Shown one piece after another: positions 1 through 9,091 of a stretch of DNA of 64,000 nt. The notes under the pieces were generated by a model. The model was not told the origin of the DNA. It saw only the letters and a program-made list of their open reading frames with translations, and made no database searches. The number at the start of each line of letters is the position of its first letter. Position 1 is the stretch's first letter. The position numbers were made by a program, and so were the translations under genes. Where the stretch lies: assembly GCF_000142905.1 (NCBI RefSeq), contig NW_013657666.1:447368-511367 (forward strand). The letters are read 5' to 3'. Source of the stretch: Thecamonas trahens ATCC 50062. Lineage: Eukaryota > Apusozoa > Apusomonadida > Apusomonadidae.

Positions 1-126
1 TCAAGTCGGGGGGGGGTGAGGTGGTGCACAGTGGCGATGTGGTGGTGGGTCGTTGCCGAGTGCCTGGGTGACCGGAACGCTGCGATCGGAAGGGAGGCGA
101 CGGCGTGCGGCATTGGGCAAGGGAAT

Positions 127-1737
127 TCAATTTCGGCCACGCATGTTGTTGAGAAGGGCCAGGAAGGAGACAAAGAGCGATACGATCTTGGCGAGAACGG
201 TCCAAGTGATGAGGAAGGTCTTGGCGAGGCGAAAGCCCGAGGCGCGGCGCTCGACGGTGGAGAGTGCATACTCCAGCTCGGTCCGCATGTCGAAAGTCGG
301 CGCGTGGACATCGGCGATGGCAAAGACCATGGCTTCTGAGCCCGACGAGTGGACATAGGCGGCAAGAAAGGTGATGACAAAAATAACAAGGGTGGCGGCC
401 AAGAGCCAGAACATCTCGATGACCAACAGCTCCATATCGGCCGAGTCCTGGGTCACGATGCGGTAGGAGAGAAAGACGGAAAAGACGGCATGCGAGGAGA
501 TGTTGAGACCAATGGGCCACCGCGCAAAGTGGGTGAGGAAGACCGAGCGCCGATGGATACGCTGGTGAGTAACCGCCATGTCTTCCGGCAATGGAATGGC
601 GCCGCGACGAATCGCATCAGCGAGATGCGCAAACTGCTTGTGCAGGATGTACAAGCTGAGCAGGAACGGCGGAAGCGGAAAGATCCACACCACTGTGGCC
701 ACTGTGTTCGAAAAAAAGGCAAAGATCTTGAAGCCAAGCGAATCGAAAGGCTGGATGATTGAGATGTAGACATCGGTTGCGGTGCCGATGTCGATGAAGA
801 ATGCGGCACCAATGCTCACGTTGAAGGTAATGGCCACCAGTTGTGCAATCATCAGGTAGCGAAAGCCATGGTTGAGAATCTTGAGAAAGTGAGTCGGCAG
901 AATGTCGGCATGCGCGCGCTGGCGCACGGCCTCGCTGCGACTCCTTGACCCACGGCCACCGTCAGACTCGCTCGAGAGCGAGACGAGTGGATCGTCGGCA
1001 GCGTGGACTACCAGCGAGACGATCAGATGCCGGAACCAGCGCGAGGGCATGTGAAGGGTCATGACGCCGAGAAAGACCCCACAGTGGAAGTACCACAGGC
1101 CGATGAGCGTGAGCATTGTCCACCGCTCGTTGCGAGTGGCATTGTAGAATGCAACCAAGGAAACAGAAAACAATAACAGTGAGAGCATGAGCGAGCGAAA
1201 GGTGGTTATGACCGATCGTCGCTTGCCGGCCGCCTGGTCCATGCCCAAAGTCATGAGCACAGCCTGGTAAGCGGCGATCCAGGGCATGTTGCGCATGATC
1301 TCGTCAAAGTCAGCCTTCTCGTTGACGAGCAAAATATCATGCGAGAGCTCCGACGACGACGACAGCGACTCGGCGCCAAGAGGTCCGCTTTCGGCATCTG
1401 TGCGAATCTCGTGTAGCCGCGACGAGCTGTGTTTGTGCCGCAGCCGCATGCCATCGCCGTGGCGCGACCATCGCACCGCGTGTGGCGGCGGCGGCAGCGG
1501 CGACGCCCGCGGAGCTGGTGACAACGACGATGCCGACGACGCCGACGATGAGGACGCCGGCTGAGACAATGACGGCAACTTTGGCGCGTCTGGCTGGCTG
1601 CTGGAGTCGGCAGGAACAGGTCCAGGCGTCATGCCCTGATCCCGCCCGCGGCGGGGTCGGCTCCCACGTCCGTGGCGACCGGCTCTGCGCGCGTCACCCG
1701 GAGCGGGGCCGCTATGCGGCGCGACTTTGGACGACAT
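127..1737 (-). CDS. Seven-helix membrane protein, gustatory-receptor-like (GRL/7TM ion channel superfamily) candidate
   Basis: A 536-residue protein begins at the ATG ending at 1737; the open frame runs further upstream but without a better start. Residues 1-150 are a Ser/Arg/Pro-rich, probably cytosolic tail. Seven hydrophobic segments follow at about 181-200, 206-230, 293-317, 336-364, 405-427, 436-461 and 506-530, and the C-terminus after the last helix is only a few residues. A long cytosolic N-terminus, seven helices, a short C-terminus, and a final helix preceded by a segment like ERRASGFRLAKTFLITW are what the insect gustatory receptor superfamily and its protist GRL relatives show. 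No sequence search was possible, so family membership is inference from topology and pattern; an unrelated seven-helix protein is the alternative. It is divergent from the Ig-repeat gene starting at 2054. Confidence 0.55.
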   Translation of the reverse strand: MSSKVAPHSGPAPGDARRAGRHGRGSRPRRGRDQGMTPGPVPADSSSQPDAPKLPSLSQPASSSSASSASSLSPAPRASPLPPPPHAVRWSRHGDGMRLRHKHSSSRLHEIRTDAESGPLGAESLSSSSELSHDILLVNEKADFDEIMRNMPWIAAYQAVLMTLGMDQAAGKRRSVITTFRSLMLSLLLFSVSLVAFYNATRNERWTMLTLIGLWYFHCGVFLGVMTLHMPSRWFRHLIVSLVVHAADDPLVSLSSESDGGRGSRSRSEAVRQRAHADILPTHFLKILNHGFRYLMIAQLVAITFNVSIGAAFFIDIGTATDVYISIIQPFDSLGFKIFAFFSNTVATVVWIFPLPPFLLSLYILHKQFAHLADAIRRGAIPLPEDMAVTHQRIHRRSVFLTHFARWPIGLNISSHAVFSVFLSYRIVTQDSADMELLVIEMFWLLAATLVIFVITFLAAYVHSSGSEAMVFAIADVHAPTFDMRTELEYALSTVERRASGFRLAKTFLITWTVLAKIVSLFVSFLALLNNMRGRN

Positions 1738-2053
1738 GGCGTGAGCCCGGCAGCCGGGCTCTAACGGCCAGGGTTGCCCGTAGAGATGAGTGGGATGGAA
1801 CGGTGTTGGTGTATGAGTATGACTTGCGTTGGCACCGGAACGCGTACGGTTGGCGAGTGCGACTCGGCGGCCGAAAGTGGCGGCGACACGTTGGACGAGC
1901 GAGCGGCGGCGGGACGGGTTGAGCACCACCACCACTCCCCCCTCCCTCCCACCCCACCAGTGCTTCACGGCGAGGTGGAAACAGAGCGGAGAGGTAAGCG
2001 AGCCGAAGAACAAGAAGAGCACTCAGGCAGAGAGTGCTGAAGCCCCGTGCGTC
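1738..2053. promoter_or_regulatory. Shared upstream region of two divergent genes
   Basis: These 316 bases separate the divergent start codons at 1737 and 2054 and probably carry both promoters. The stretch 1921-1960 is C-rich with CCACC repeats. I see no recognisable TATA box or initiator. Confidence 0.4.
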
Positions 2054-5000
2054 ATGTGTGCCTTTGGCTCTGTACAGGGGCGGCTGGCGGCGGCGCGAGC
2101 GGTCATCCTGCTCGCGCTGGGCGCGATGTGGTTTGGCGGCATGAGTCTGTCGCTGGTGGCGGCGACGGCCGCCGTGGCGTACCTACTGTGGTCCTCGAAC
2201 CGCCCACTCCCGGCGCTGGTCTTTACGGTCGCGTTCCCGCTGCTTGCAGTGGCCCTGGCCGGGAGCGGCGGTGAGCTGGGCGAGCTCGGCGCGCTGCCGC
2301 ATGCCAGCAACGCGTCAGTAGGCGCCGTACCGGGCCCGCGCGGAGCGCCTGTGCGCGAGTTTGATCCTAAGAATAACGCGCTGACGGAAGCGTTGGCTCC
2401 GGCGCTGGCGGCGTCGGCGGCGTCGGCCGTCTCGACCGTTCAGCTGGAAGAGGCGCTGACCATGCTTGCGGCGCCGGGGATGACGGCCGGGCGCGCCCCG
2501 CGGGCCGACGTCGAAATCATGCAGGCGAGCGCGAAGGACCGGCTGGTGGCGCTAGGTATGGCAGGCGTTCGGGCGCTTGCTAGCAAGGCTTCCCAGCGGT
2601 TGGATGGTCCAGTCGCGCGCGACGCGCTGGTGGCAGTGGTGCAGGACGCGGTGGTGGCTGGCGAAGGCGTGCTCGACAAAGGCACGGCGGCCAAGGTGGC
2701 GGCGTGGCCGGCGGCGCTCAAGTGGGGGCGTGTGGCGGCCCATGCTGGGCTCCCGCGGGCGGCCTTTGACCGTAGCTGCGCCACGCTCATGATCCGCGAT
2801 CTGCATCTAGCGTCTGCTCTGGCGCAGGCCGGCATCAGCGTGGTGGCGGACAGCGCACCGAGCCGGGATGCATTGCTGGAAACTGTCAAGGCGGCTGGTC
2901 TTGCGCTCGATGATGCCGATGTGGCCCTGCTTGGATCGGTTGTCTACCGCGAGGCCGAGTCGCGGACTGGTGGCGACCACACAGCACTCGATGCGGTGCC
3001 GCGGTACTTTATGGCTGACATTGTCAACGATCTCGCCACTGCCGGCGAGAGTACGGCAGCGCTGGCGGCGGTCATTGACGGAGCATACAGCGAGGCGCCG
3101 CAAGGAGTGGTGTCGGAAGCCGAGTTTACGGCGGCGCTGGCGGCAGCGACTGCGGACGCGCCTGCACTCATCCCGCAGCTGCTCAAGGCTGTCTCGAGTG
3201 TTATCTTTGACATGGGCCAGCCTGGGGCCGGCTTTCGGTACTCGTCGCATGGCGCGCTTGAGTTTCTCTTTGTCGAGATGGATCTCTCGGGCGACGGCCT
3301 GGTCACTCTCCGCGAAGTGGTGTATTTTCTGGACTCGCTCCGCGGGCTTCACGACTCGCCGCTTGATCTTGTGCTGGAGCTTGTACGTGCAGCGTGGAAG
3401 TCGCCGCGCGACCTTGCTAGCCTTGTCATTCCGCTCCAGCGGCGTGGCCTGTTCACCGCCGTCGAGACCGACGCATACTACGACGAGGTGGTGCGGCGAG
3501 GAGACAGCTCGAAGGGCGCGACAGCACCGGCCGGACAGCCGACTCCCGTTTCGCCTGCCTCAGCCAAAGAAGATTACCTCAACGGCGCGGCAGTGCTGGC
3601 ATTTGCTGGACGGCCCGAAGCGGTGCTCACAGCAGCTGGCGACGAGTGCGCTGGTGCTGAGGATGACGACGACGACGGCATTGTGTGCTCGCGATGTGGC
3701 GAGGGCGCGACCGAGCTGGTGGTCCACTTTTCGGGCTCGCCGCCATGGAACGCGGCGCTAACCAAGGATGGCTCGCTCTACCTCTGGCTGTTCAACATCA
3801 CGGCGTCGCCGCATCGGGTGGCAGTGACCGAGGACGGCGAGTACGGCATGTTCAACCAGACCGGCGTCTCGCTGCTCCACTTTACGCAGCCGACGTCGAG
3901 CCTCCTTCTTGCGTCGGAGCGGATCTTCACCGACTCGCACTGTACCGGTTTCGTGCGAGGCAAGGTGACCGTGGTCCGGCACGCGGCGCCGCGGTGGCGG
4001 GCGGAGCCACGGGTCGGCGCCGTGTGCGTCGGCGATCCTCTGGCCATCTACGTCGACGGCAATCCACCGTTTACTCTTGGCAAAGTGGCCGCCGACGGTA
4101 GTGCTGAGGCGGTCTCGCTGCCGGCAAACGCGAGCTCGCATGCGGTGGACACCTCGCAGCCCGGCGTCATCCGGTACGAGTGGCTCGCTGATGCGCACTG
4201 CAACTCGAGTGCTTCAGCGCTTGTGTTCGAGGCCATCGAGCCACCGAGCGTTCGTGTTGTAGGCTCGCCGAGCCGGTCGGTCTGCCCGCTGCCATCAGGC
4301 GGGGCGCCAGCGTCGATTGCGCTCTCATTCACAGGCACACCGCCGTTCCACCTGAGCTACACGACGCAGGCGGCTGGTGACCAACACGCGCGGCTGGCAA
4401 GCGTCACTGTCCCGTCTCACTCGTACACACTTCAGGCACAGCCTGGAGTGGTCCAGCTGCTGGAGCTGCGCGACGCATCTCAGGCGCAGTGCAGCGGAAG
4501 CATCGACGGTGGCGATACGGTGGCGATCGAGGCGCTGCCAGTGCCTTCGGCAGAGATGTGGGGCGAGCTCGACGACGGGCGGGTACTGGACTGCGGCGAG
4601 CGAGCGGTGCTTGCCGAGGGCGCGAGCGTCGACGCTGTTGTCTCGCTCATGGGCACACCGCCGTTTCGTGTGGAGCTCGACGACGGGCGGGTGTTTGACG
4701 GCATCGAGAGCGACGAACTGCGGTTCAAACTGGAGCACTCGAGCCGGGTCTGCGTCCGCGCGGTGGGTGACGGGCTCTGCCCGCACGGGACGGTGACGGG
4801 ATGCGTGACGCTGAGTCTGCAGCCCAAGCCGCGGGCATGGCTGGAGCTTCCGCCGCCGTCCGTGGGCGTGCCGCGGATTTTGCTGACCGATGCCGATGTG
4901 GCTGGCTACTGTGCGTTTGCGCCGGTTGCGTCGCTCGGAGACGGCGAGCGCGCGCTCTTCCTCCCGACGGGCGAGTCGCCGGAGCGGGAGCCGACAGCCA

Positions 5001-6796
5001 CGGTTGCGGGCGTGTTCTACGAAGCAAGCGCGGTAGACGACGGAAGTGAGCTGATGAGGTGTGTGGCGCGGAAGCGGGCCAACATGCCGGCGCTCTGCGT
5101 GCCAGCGTCGACGTACGCCGGCATCGATGACGACGGAGAGTGGCCGCCGCGTGAGTCGCTGGCAGGCATGAGCTTCCCCAAGGCAGGCATTGTGCGTGTG
5201 TGCTCGGGTGCGTCTGCGATGCGCGTGCATCTACAGGGCACGCCGCCATTTACGCTCCGGTACACGATCAACGGCGAGAGCGTTGTGGAGCGCGGGCTCC
5301 GGAGCCGGATTCACAGCATCCCAGTGACAAGCGTCGCTCAAGTCGAGCTTGTCTCTGTAGTCGACGCCAACTTTGAGGGCACAGTCGACGCGACGCCGCT
5401 GCGGATTCTGCTGGCAGAGCGTCCGCAGGTGAGCCTCTCCGCGGTGGGCGACGGTGGACAAATATGCCCGGGCGACAAGGTGACAATTGCGATCGAGCTT
5501 GGCGCATCTGCGGTCCTGCCTACGCTGATCAAGGTCCGCAACCGGGCGAACCCGTCATGGAGGCACACGGCGCTTGTGTCAGAGAGGCGGACGGAGATTG
5601 CGGTGGAGAGTACAGGCAGCTACTACGTAGAGCAGGTGCTCGATGGGGTATGCTTTGGCGACCCGTCAGGCTCTGTGGAGGTGGCTTACCTAGAGCGCCC
5701 GGCGGTGCGTGTGTCGGGCGGCGGTGCGCTCTGCCCGGGCGCGGCCGGAGTTGTTCGGCTCGACGCATCGGGCATCGGCCCGTGGCAGCTGGAGCACTGG
5801 TTCCTCCCCGCCGGCGCAGCGAGCGGGGCTGCGGTGGTGAACAAGCTGACGCTCAAGACATCGCCGCACCTCATCGAGGTGCATGAGGAGGGCCGGCACT
5901 GGGTGGAGGCTGTCACGGACTCGCGATGCAGCGGGAGTGCATCCGGGACTGCCGAGGTTGTGCTCCGGCCGGTGCCGTCTGCCATTGTGGCACAGCTCTC
6001 TGTGTGCGTCGACGACGTGATCAACGTGGTTCTGGAGGGGAGTCCGCCGTTCCAGCTCGGATACACGCTGGGCAGCAGTGAGGAGGTCCGCGAGCAGGTG
6101 GCGGGCCACGAGCACGTTGTCGTGCCGCGGTCAGCGGGAGAGTTTGGCCTGCAGTGGGTGGCCGACGCGTACTGCGCGTCCGAGCCCGGCACGCTGGCAG
6201 AGGCGAGCGTGGTGGTCGACGCGCGGCCGCGTGCGGTGCTCCTCAGCGAAGCTGAAGGTGGAGTCGGGTCGGGCCAGCTCTGCGCGGCCGGGCCGACCCA
6301 CAACGTGGTCTCGCTTGTGGTGGAGCTTGAGGGTGTGGCGCCGTTTAAGCTTGTGTACAAGCGGCGCGGCGAGTCTGAGCTGCGGACGTCAATTGCGACT
6401 GGGGTGCGGCACCTGATCCAGGTTGCCGAGCCCGGGGTGTACGAGTTGCTGGAGGTGCACGACTCGCTGTGCGGACGCGGCGAGGCGCATGGGATGGTGA
6501 GCGTGGAGACGTTGCCGATGCCGCGGGCGCAACTCTCGGGCGGTGAGTACGTGGTGTGTTCGGGCGACTCGGCCGACATCCGAATCGATACCCAGGGCAA
6601 CGGGCCATGGCGGGTGGCGTACACCGACGGTGATGAGGTGTGGCGGGTGGAGATGGACGAGCCGAGCCGCGTGCTGGAGGTCTCGAAGGAGGGCCGGTAC
6701 GAGCTGCTTGGCGTCGGCGACGCGCACTGCGCGTACTGTGTCGACGAGGCCGCGGCTTGGTGCACCGAGTTTATCGTTGCCAAAAGCCAAGAGTAA
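2054..6796 (+). CDS. Large membrane protein with about ten lumenal Ig-like repeats, POM152-like nucleoporin candidate
   Basis: A single 1,580-residue frame; the ATG at 2054 is chosen because the upstream extension lacks an ATG. Residues 9-75 hold two or three transmembrane helices. Residues 80-560 are Ala-rich and helical and include one EF-hand-like loop (DLSGDGLVTLRE, near residue 410). From about residue 540 to the end there are ten to eleven units of roughly 90 residues. Each has an N-terminal Cys, a G-x-PPF-x-L-x-Y core (GTPPFHLSY, GTPPFTLRY, GSPPFQLGY, GVAPFKLVY) and a closing D-x-x-C. An N-terminal membrane anchor followed by Ig-fold repeats with a PPF core is how fungal POM152, a ring component of the nuclear pore membrane, is built. 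The core is also common in bacterial adhesin-like Ig repeats, so orthology is not proven. The stop lies 26 bp from the convergent gene. Confidence 0.6.
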   Translation: MCAFGSVQGRLAAARAVILLALGAMWFGGMSLSLVAATAAVAYLLWSSNRPLPALVFTVAFPLLAVALAGSGGELGELGALPHASNASVGAVPGPRGAPVREFDPKNNALTEALAPALAASAASAVSTVQLEEALTMLAAPGMTAGRAPRADVEIMQASAKDRLVALGMAGVRALASKASQRLDGPVARDALVAVVQDAVVAGEGVLDKGTAAKVAAWPAALKWGRVAAHAGLPRAAFDRSCATLMIRDLHLASALAQAGISVVADSAPSRDALLETVKAAGLALDDADVALLGSVVYREAESRTGGDHTALDAVPRYFMADIVNDLATAGESTAALAAVIDGAYSEAPQGVVSEAEFTAALAAATADAPALIPQLLKAVSSVIFDMGQPGAGFRYSSHGALEFLFVEMDLSGDGLVTLREVVYFLDSLRGLHDSPLDLVLELVRAAWKSPRDLASLVIPLQRRGLFTAVETDAYYDEVVRRGDSSKGATAPAGQPTPVSPASAKEDYLNGAAVLAFAGRPEAVLTAAGDECAGAEDDDDDGIVCSRCGEGATELVVHFSGSPPWNAALTKDGSLYLWLFNITASPHRVAVTEDGEYGMFNQTGVSLLHFTQPTSSLLLASERIFTDSHCTGFVRGKVTVVRHAAPRWRAEPRVGAVCVGDPLAIYVDGNPPFTLGKVAADGSAEAVSLPANASSHAVDTSQPGVIRYEWLADAHCNSSASALVFEAIEPPSVRVVGSPSRSVCPLPSGGAPASIALSFTGTPPFHLSYTTQAAGDQHARLASVTVPSHSYTLQAQPGVVQLLELRDASQAQCSGSIDGGDTVAIEALPVPSAEMWGELDDGRVLDCGERAVLAEGASVDAVVSLMGTPPFRVELDDGRVFDGIESDELRFKLEHSSRVCVRAVGDGLCPHGTVTGCVTLSLQPKPRAWLELPPPSVGVPRILLTDADVAGYCAFAPVASLGDGERALFLPTGESPEREPTATVAGVFYEASAVDDGSELMRCVARKRANMPALCVPASTYAGIDDDGEWPPRESLAGMSFPKAGIVRVCSGASAMRVHLQGTPPFTLRYTINGESVVERGLRSRIHSIPVTSVAQVELVSVVDANFEGTVDATPLRILLAERPQVSLSAVGDGGQICPGDKVTIAIELGASAVLPTLIKVRNRANPSWRHTALVSERRTEIAVESTGSYYVEQVLDGVCFGDPSGSVEVAYLERPAVRVSGGGALCPGAAGVVRLDASGIGPWQLEHWFLPAGAASGAAVVNKLTLKTSPHLIEVHEEGRHWVEAVTDSRCSGSASGTAEVVLRPVPSAIVAQLSVCVDDVINVVLEGSPPFQLGYTLGSSEEVREQVAGHEHVVVPRSAGEFGLQWVADAYCASEPGTLAEASVVVDARPRAVLLSEAEGGVGSGQLCAAGPTHNVVSLVVELEGVAPFKLVYKRRGESELRTSIATGVRHLIQVAEPGVYELLEVHDSLCGRGEAHGMVSVETLPMPRAQLSGGEYVVCSGDSADIRIDTQGNGPWRVAYTDGDEVWRVEMDEPSRVLEVSKEGRYELLGVGDAHCAYCVDEAAAWCTEFIVAKSQE

Positions 6797-6821
6797 ATGA
6801 TCCACGGTGTGCTCGAGTGCG

Positions 6822-8615
6822 CTATGAAGCGGTGAGCTTGCGGAGCGGGACCGAGGCGGCGGCAGCGAGGTCGCGGCAGGTCTGGATGAGGTGCGGTGTC
6901 AGCGGATTGCTCGGGTCGAGCGTAGCGTAGGCTTCAGGGGTGCATGCAACGTAGAGGAGAGCCTCGGTGTGCATGGCAACAAGGTGAGCGTGGATGGGCT
7001 TGGAGAAAGTTGTGAGAAGAACGAGCAGCTTGGCGAGCTTGTAGGCACGAGGCCCGCGGGCCGAGTCCTCGGCGTCCGAGTAAGTGGTCATGAGCGAGGC
7101 GAGCCGCTGGACGATTTCGCCGACGCGGCAGTCGCAATACTCAGTGATGCGGCCAGAGAGGTCAACAAAGCCTTGAATGTCAACAAGGAGGGCCACAAGG
7201 GTGCGTGGATGATTGCGCGAGAGCGGGACCTCGCAGAGCGCGGCTTCCTGGTGCAAGTAGAAGAGGCTGTAGACAAAGGCGGCCGACTCGATGTAGTACT
7301 CGCGGAGCTTGAGAACGAGCTCGGGTGTGAGCTCCGAGCTTGCGCCACCGAGGCCGTAGGCCAATGGCGGACGCGGAGCGAGGGCATCGTCATCGTCGAA
7401 CGAGAGCAGACTCGGCGAGAAGGACGGTTGGGTGGAGGAGGCGCCGCGCTCATTCTCGGCGTAGAACATCTCTGTGGGATCGCGGAGGACAATGCGGAGG
7501 ATGTCGTCGAGGTCAGGCTCGACGCGAGTAAGTAGTGACATGCGGCCGTCAATACCGTGAGAGGCATCAACGGCGGCGCCGAGAAGCTGGACAAGGACAA
7601 TGGCGTACTCCAGCTCGTCGGCGCGGGACGGGCCGGCGACGCGCCACGGTACCTCGGGATCGTCAAAGCGAAACTCGGTGTCTGCAAGGTAGAACTCCAG
7701 CTCGTCAACAACAAAGGTGAGGAGCTGCGACGAGAGCCAGAACTCGTGCTTGAGCCAGCGGTCGGCGGCGAGGGCGAGGGCCAGCTCTTCGACGGCGCGG
7801 AAGCGTGTGGCGAGATCTCGGGCCGAGACAATTTCGGACTGGATGTCCTCAAAAAGGCTGAGAGCTCCTTGCGACGGAGTTGCGCTGGCGTCGATGGGTC
7901 CGCGAGCCGGCGACGCCGCGGCATGGCGGCAGCCAGGACGGCTGCGGTCCAGCTTCGCTCGATGTAGTGGAGGAGCTTGGAGAGGCGGAGTGTGGTGTGG
8001 ATGTGGTAGTGGCGAGTGCCGTCGGCAGCATCGGTGCCAGCAAACGGGCCTGCGCTCGAGGCTGATGACGAAGCCGCAGACGCTGCAGAGAGGCCCGAGT
8101 CGTTGACGGCCGACGCCGAGGCGCGGAGGAGCGACGAGCGGTCAAGCGACTCGCCAAGGTTAGTCAGCGAGGCGTCGAGCCGCAGGCGGTCGCCATCGTG
8201 CAGCTCGGCGTCGGCGCCATGGCGCTGCCCAGTCACGATGGTGATGGACATGGAGACGGCGGCAAGCTCGGGGTCAGTGAGCGGGTCGCCGTCATGGGCA
8301 GAGGTGAAGACGCCTTGGACGTCGACGAGGACGATGGGCTCGGGCGGGTCGTACGAACCGAGAGGCACGACATATATGGCGTCCGGGAAGACCGCGCACA
8401 GTGCGTCGAACTCCTTCCCGCCGTCCTTGACCACCACCGGCTCGTAGAAGACCATGGAGTCGAGCTCGCGGGCGTCGATGACCCGTCGCAGCTGCGACAT
8501 ATGGTACAGTCGCTCCTGCCCGAGGTGTGCAAGGTGAGTTGCAGGAAGGAGATGGCGGTAACAAGGAGGGGGGGGGAGGGGGGGGAGGAGGGGGAAGTTG
8601 TGATGCACATACCAT
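6822..8615 (-). CDS. Hypothetical protein, one internal frame break
   Basis: I do not recognise the family. The ATG at 8615-8613 is followed at once by a donor (gtatgt). The intron ends at a CT-rich acceptor, ggcag, at 8516, so exon 2 starts at 8515 with ERLYHMSQLRRV in the same phase. The frame reads on to about 7,950 (LLHYIERSWTAAVLAA), then coding character moves to another frame (ATPSQGALSLFEDIQSEIV) that continues to the stop at 6822. Exons total 1,697 nt, one short of a multiple of three, so a single missing base explains the break. The corrected product would be about 565 residues, with acidic and helical parts, no transmembrane helix and no known motif. A sequencing indel, a small intron or a real disruption are all possible. 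Confidence 0.6.
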
Positions 8616-9091
8616 GGCTGAGGCGAGAAGAGAACGACGGAGAGAGGTGGCGGTGCGAAAGGCTTGCTGACGCCGTTACGAGGCGACAAGCCTTGCAGGC
8701 GGGCGATCAGCAGGCGATCAGGCGGCGATCAGGCGGGTGATCAGGCGGGTGATCAGGCGGGTGATCAGGCGGCTCGCGAGACCCCGGGCACATACACACA
8801 CTCTCTCTCTCACACCACTCCTCTCTCGTTCATGGTTGAACTATGAGTGTGAATCTTCTCCAAGACATGTAGGTGCTCGTGCGGCTGGGTGGGGGGGTGG
8901 TTGGGGGTGGGATGGGGGTGGATGGGGGAAGGCAAGGGGTGAGTGGGTACAGAAAAAGGTCGTAGTTGGCGCGAAGCACCGCGAGGAGACACTCACCGGC
9001 CAGGTCGCGGAAGGATGCATGCAGGGCAAGAAGGGGTGTTGAAACGGCCTGCAAGAACTACCACTCTGCCCTGGCGGCGTACGACAGCTGC
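8616..9091. other. Intergenic stretch, no gene seen
   Basis: This is the region between the unknown minus-strand gene and the heptad-repeat gene. It holds a short tandem repeat (8694-8772), a CT/CA run near 8800-8825 and a G-rich tract (8885-8940). An unseen first exon of the heptad-repeat gene may lie here, because its coding frame stays open up to 8966 without an ATG. Confidence 0.4.
8694..8772. repeat. Tandem 12-13 bp repeat (GATCAGGCGGGT)
   Basis: About six imperfect head-to-tail copies of GATCAGGCGGGT. It lies upstream of both flanking genes and codes for nothing convincing. Confidence 0.75.

Noticed and set aside
5686-6783. 365-codon minus-strand frame inside the Ig-repeat gene
   Set aside because: Shadow of the GC-rich plus-strand gene; composition is Ser/Thr/Pro noise without motifs.
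8830-9054. Minus-strand frame MQAVSTPLLALHASFRDLAG followed by gtgagt
   Set aside because: The donor looks good, but I found no matching acceptor with coding sequence downstream and no known domain.
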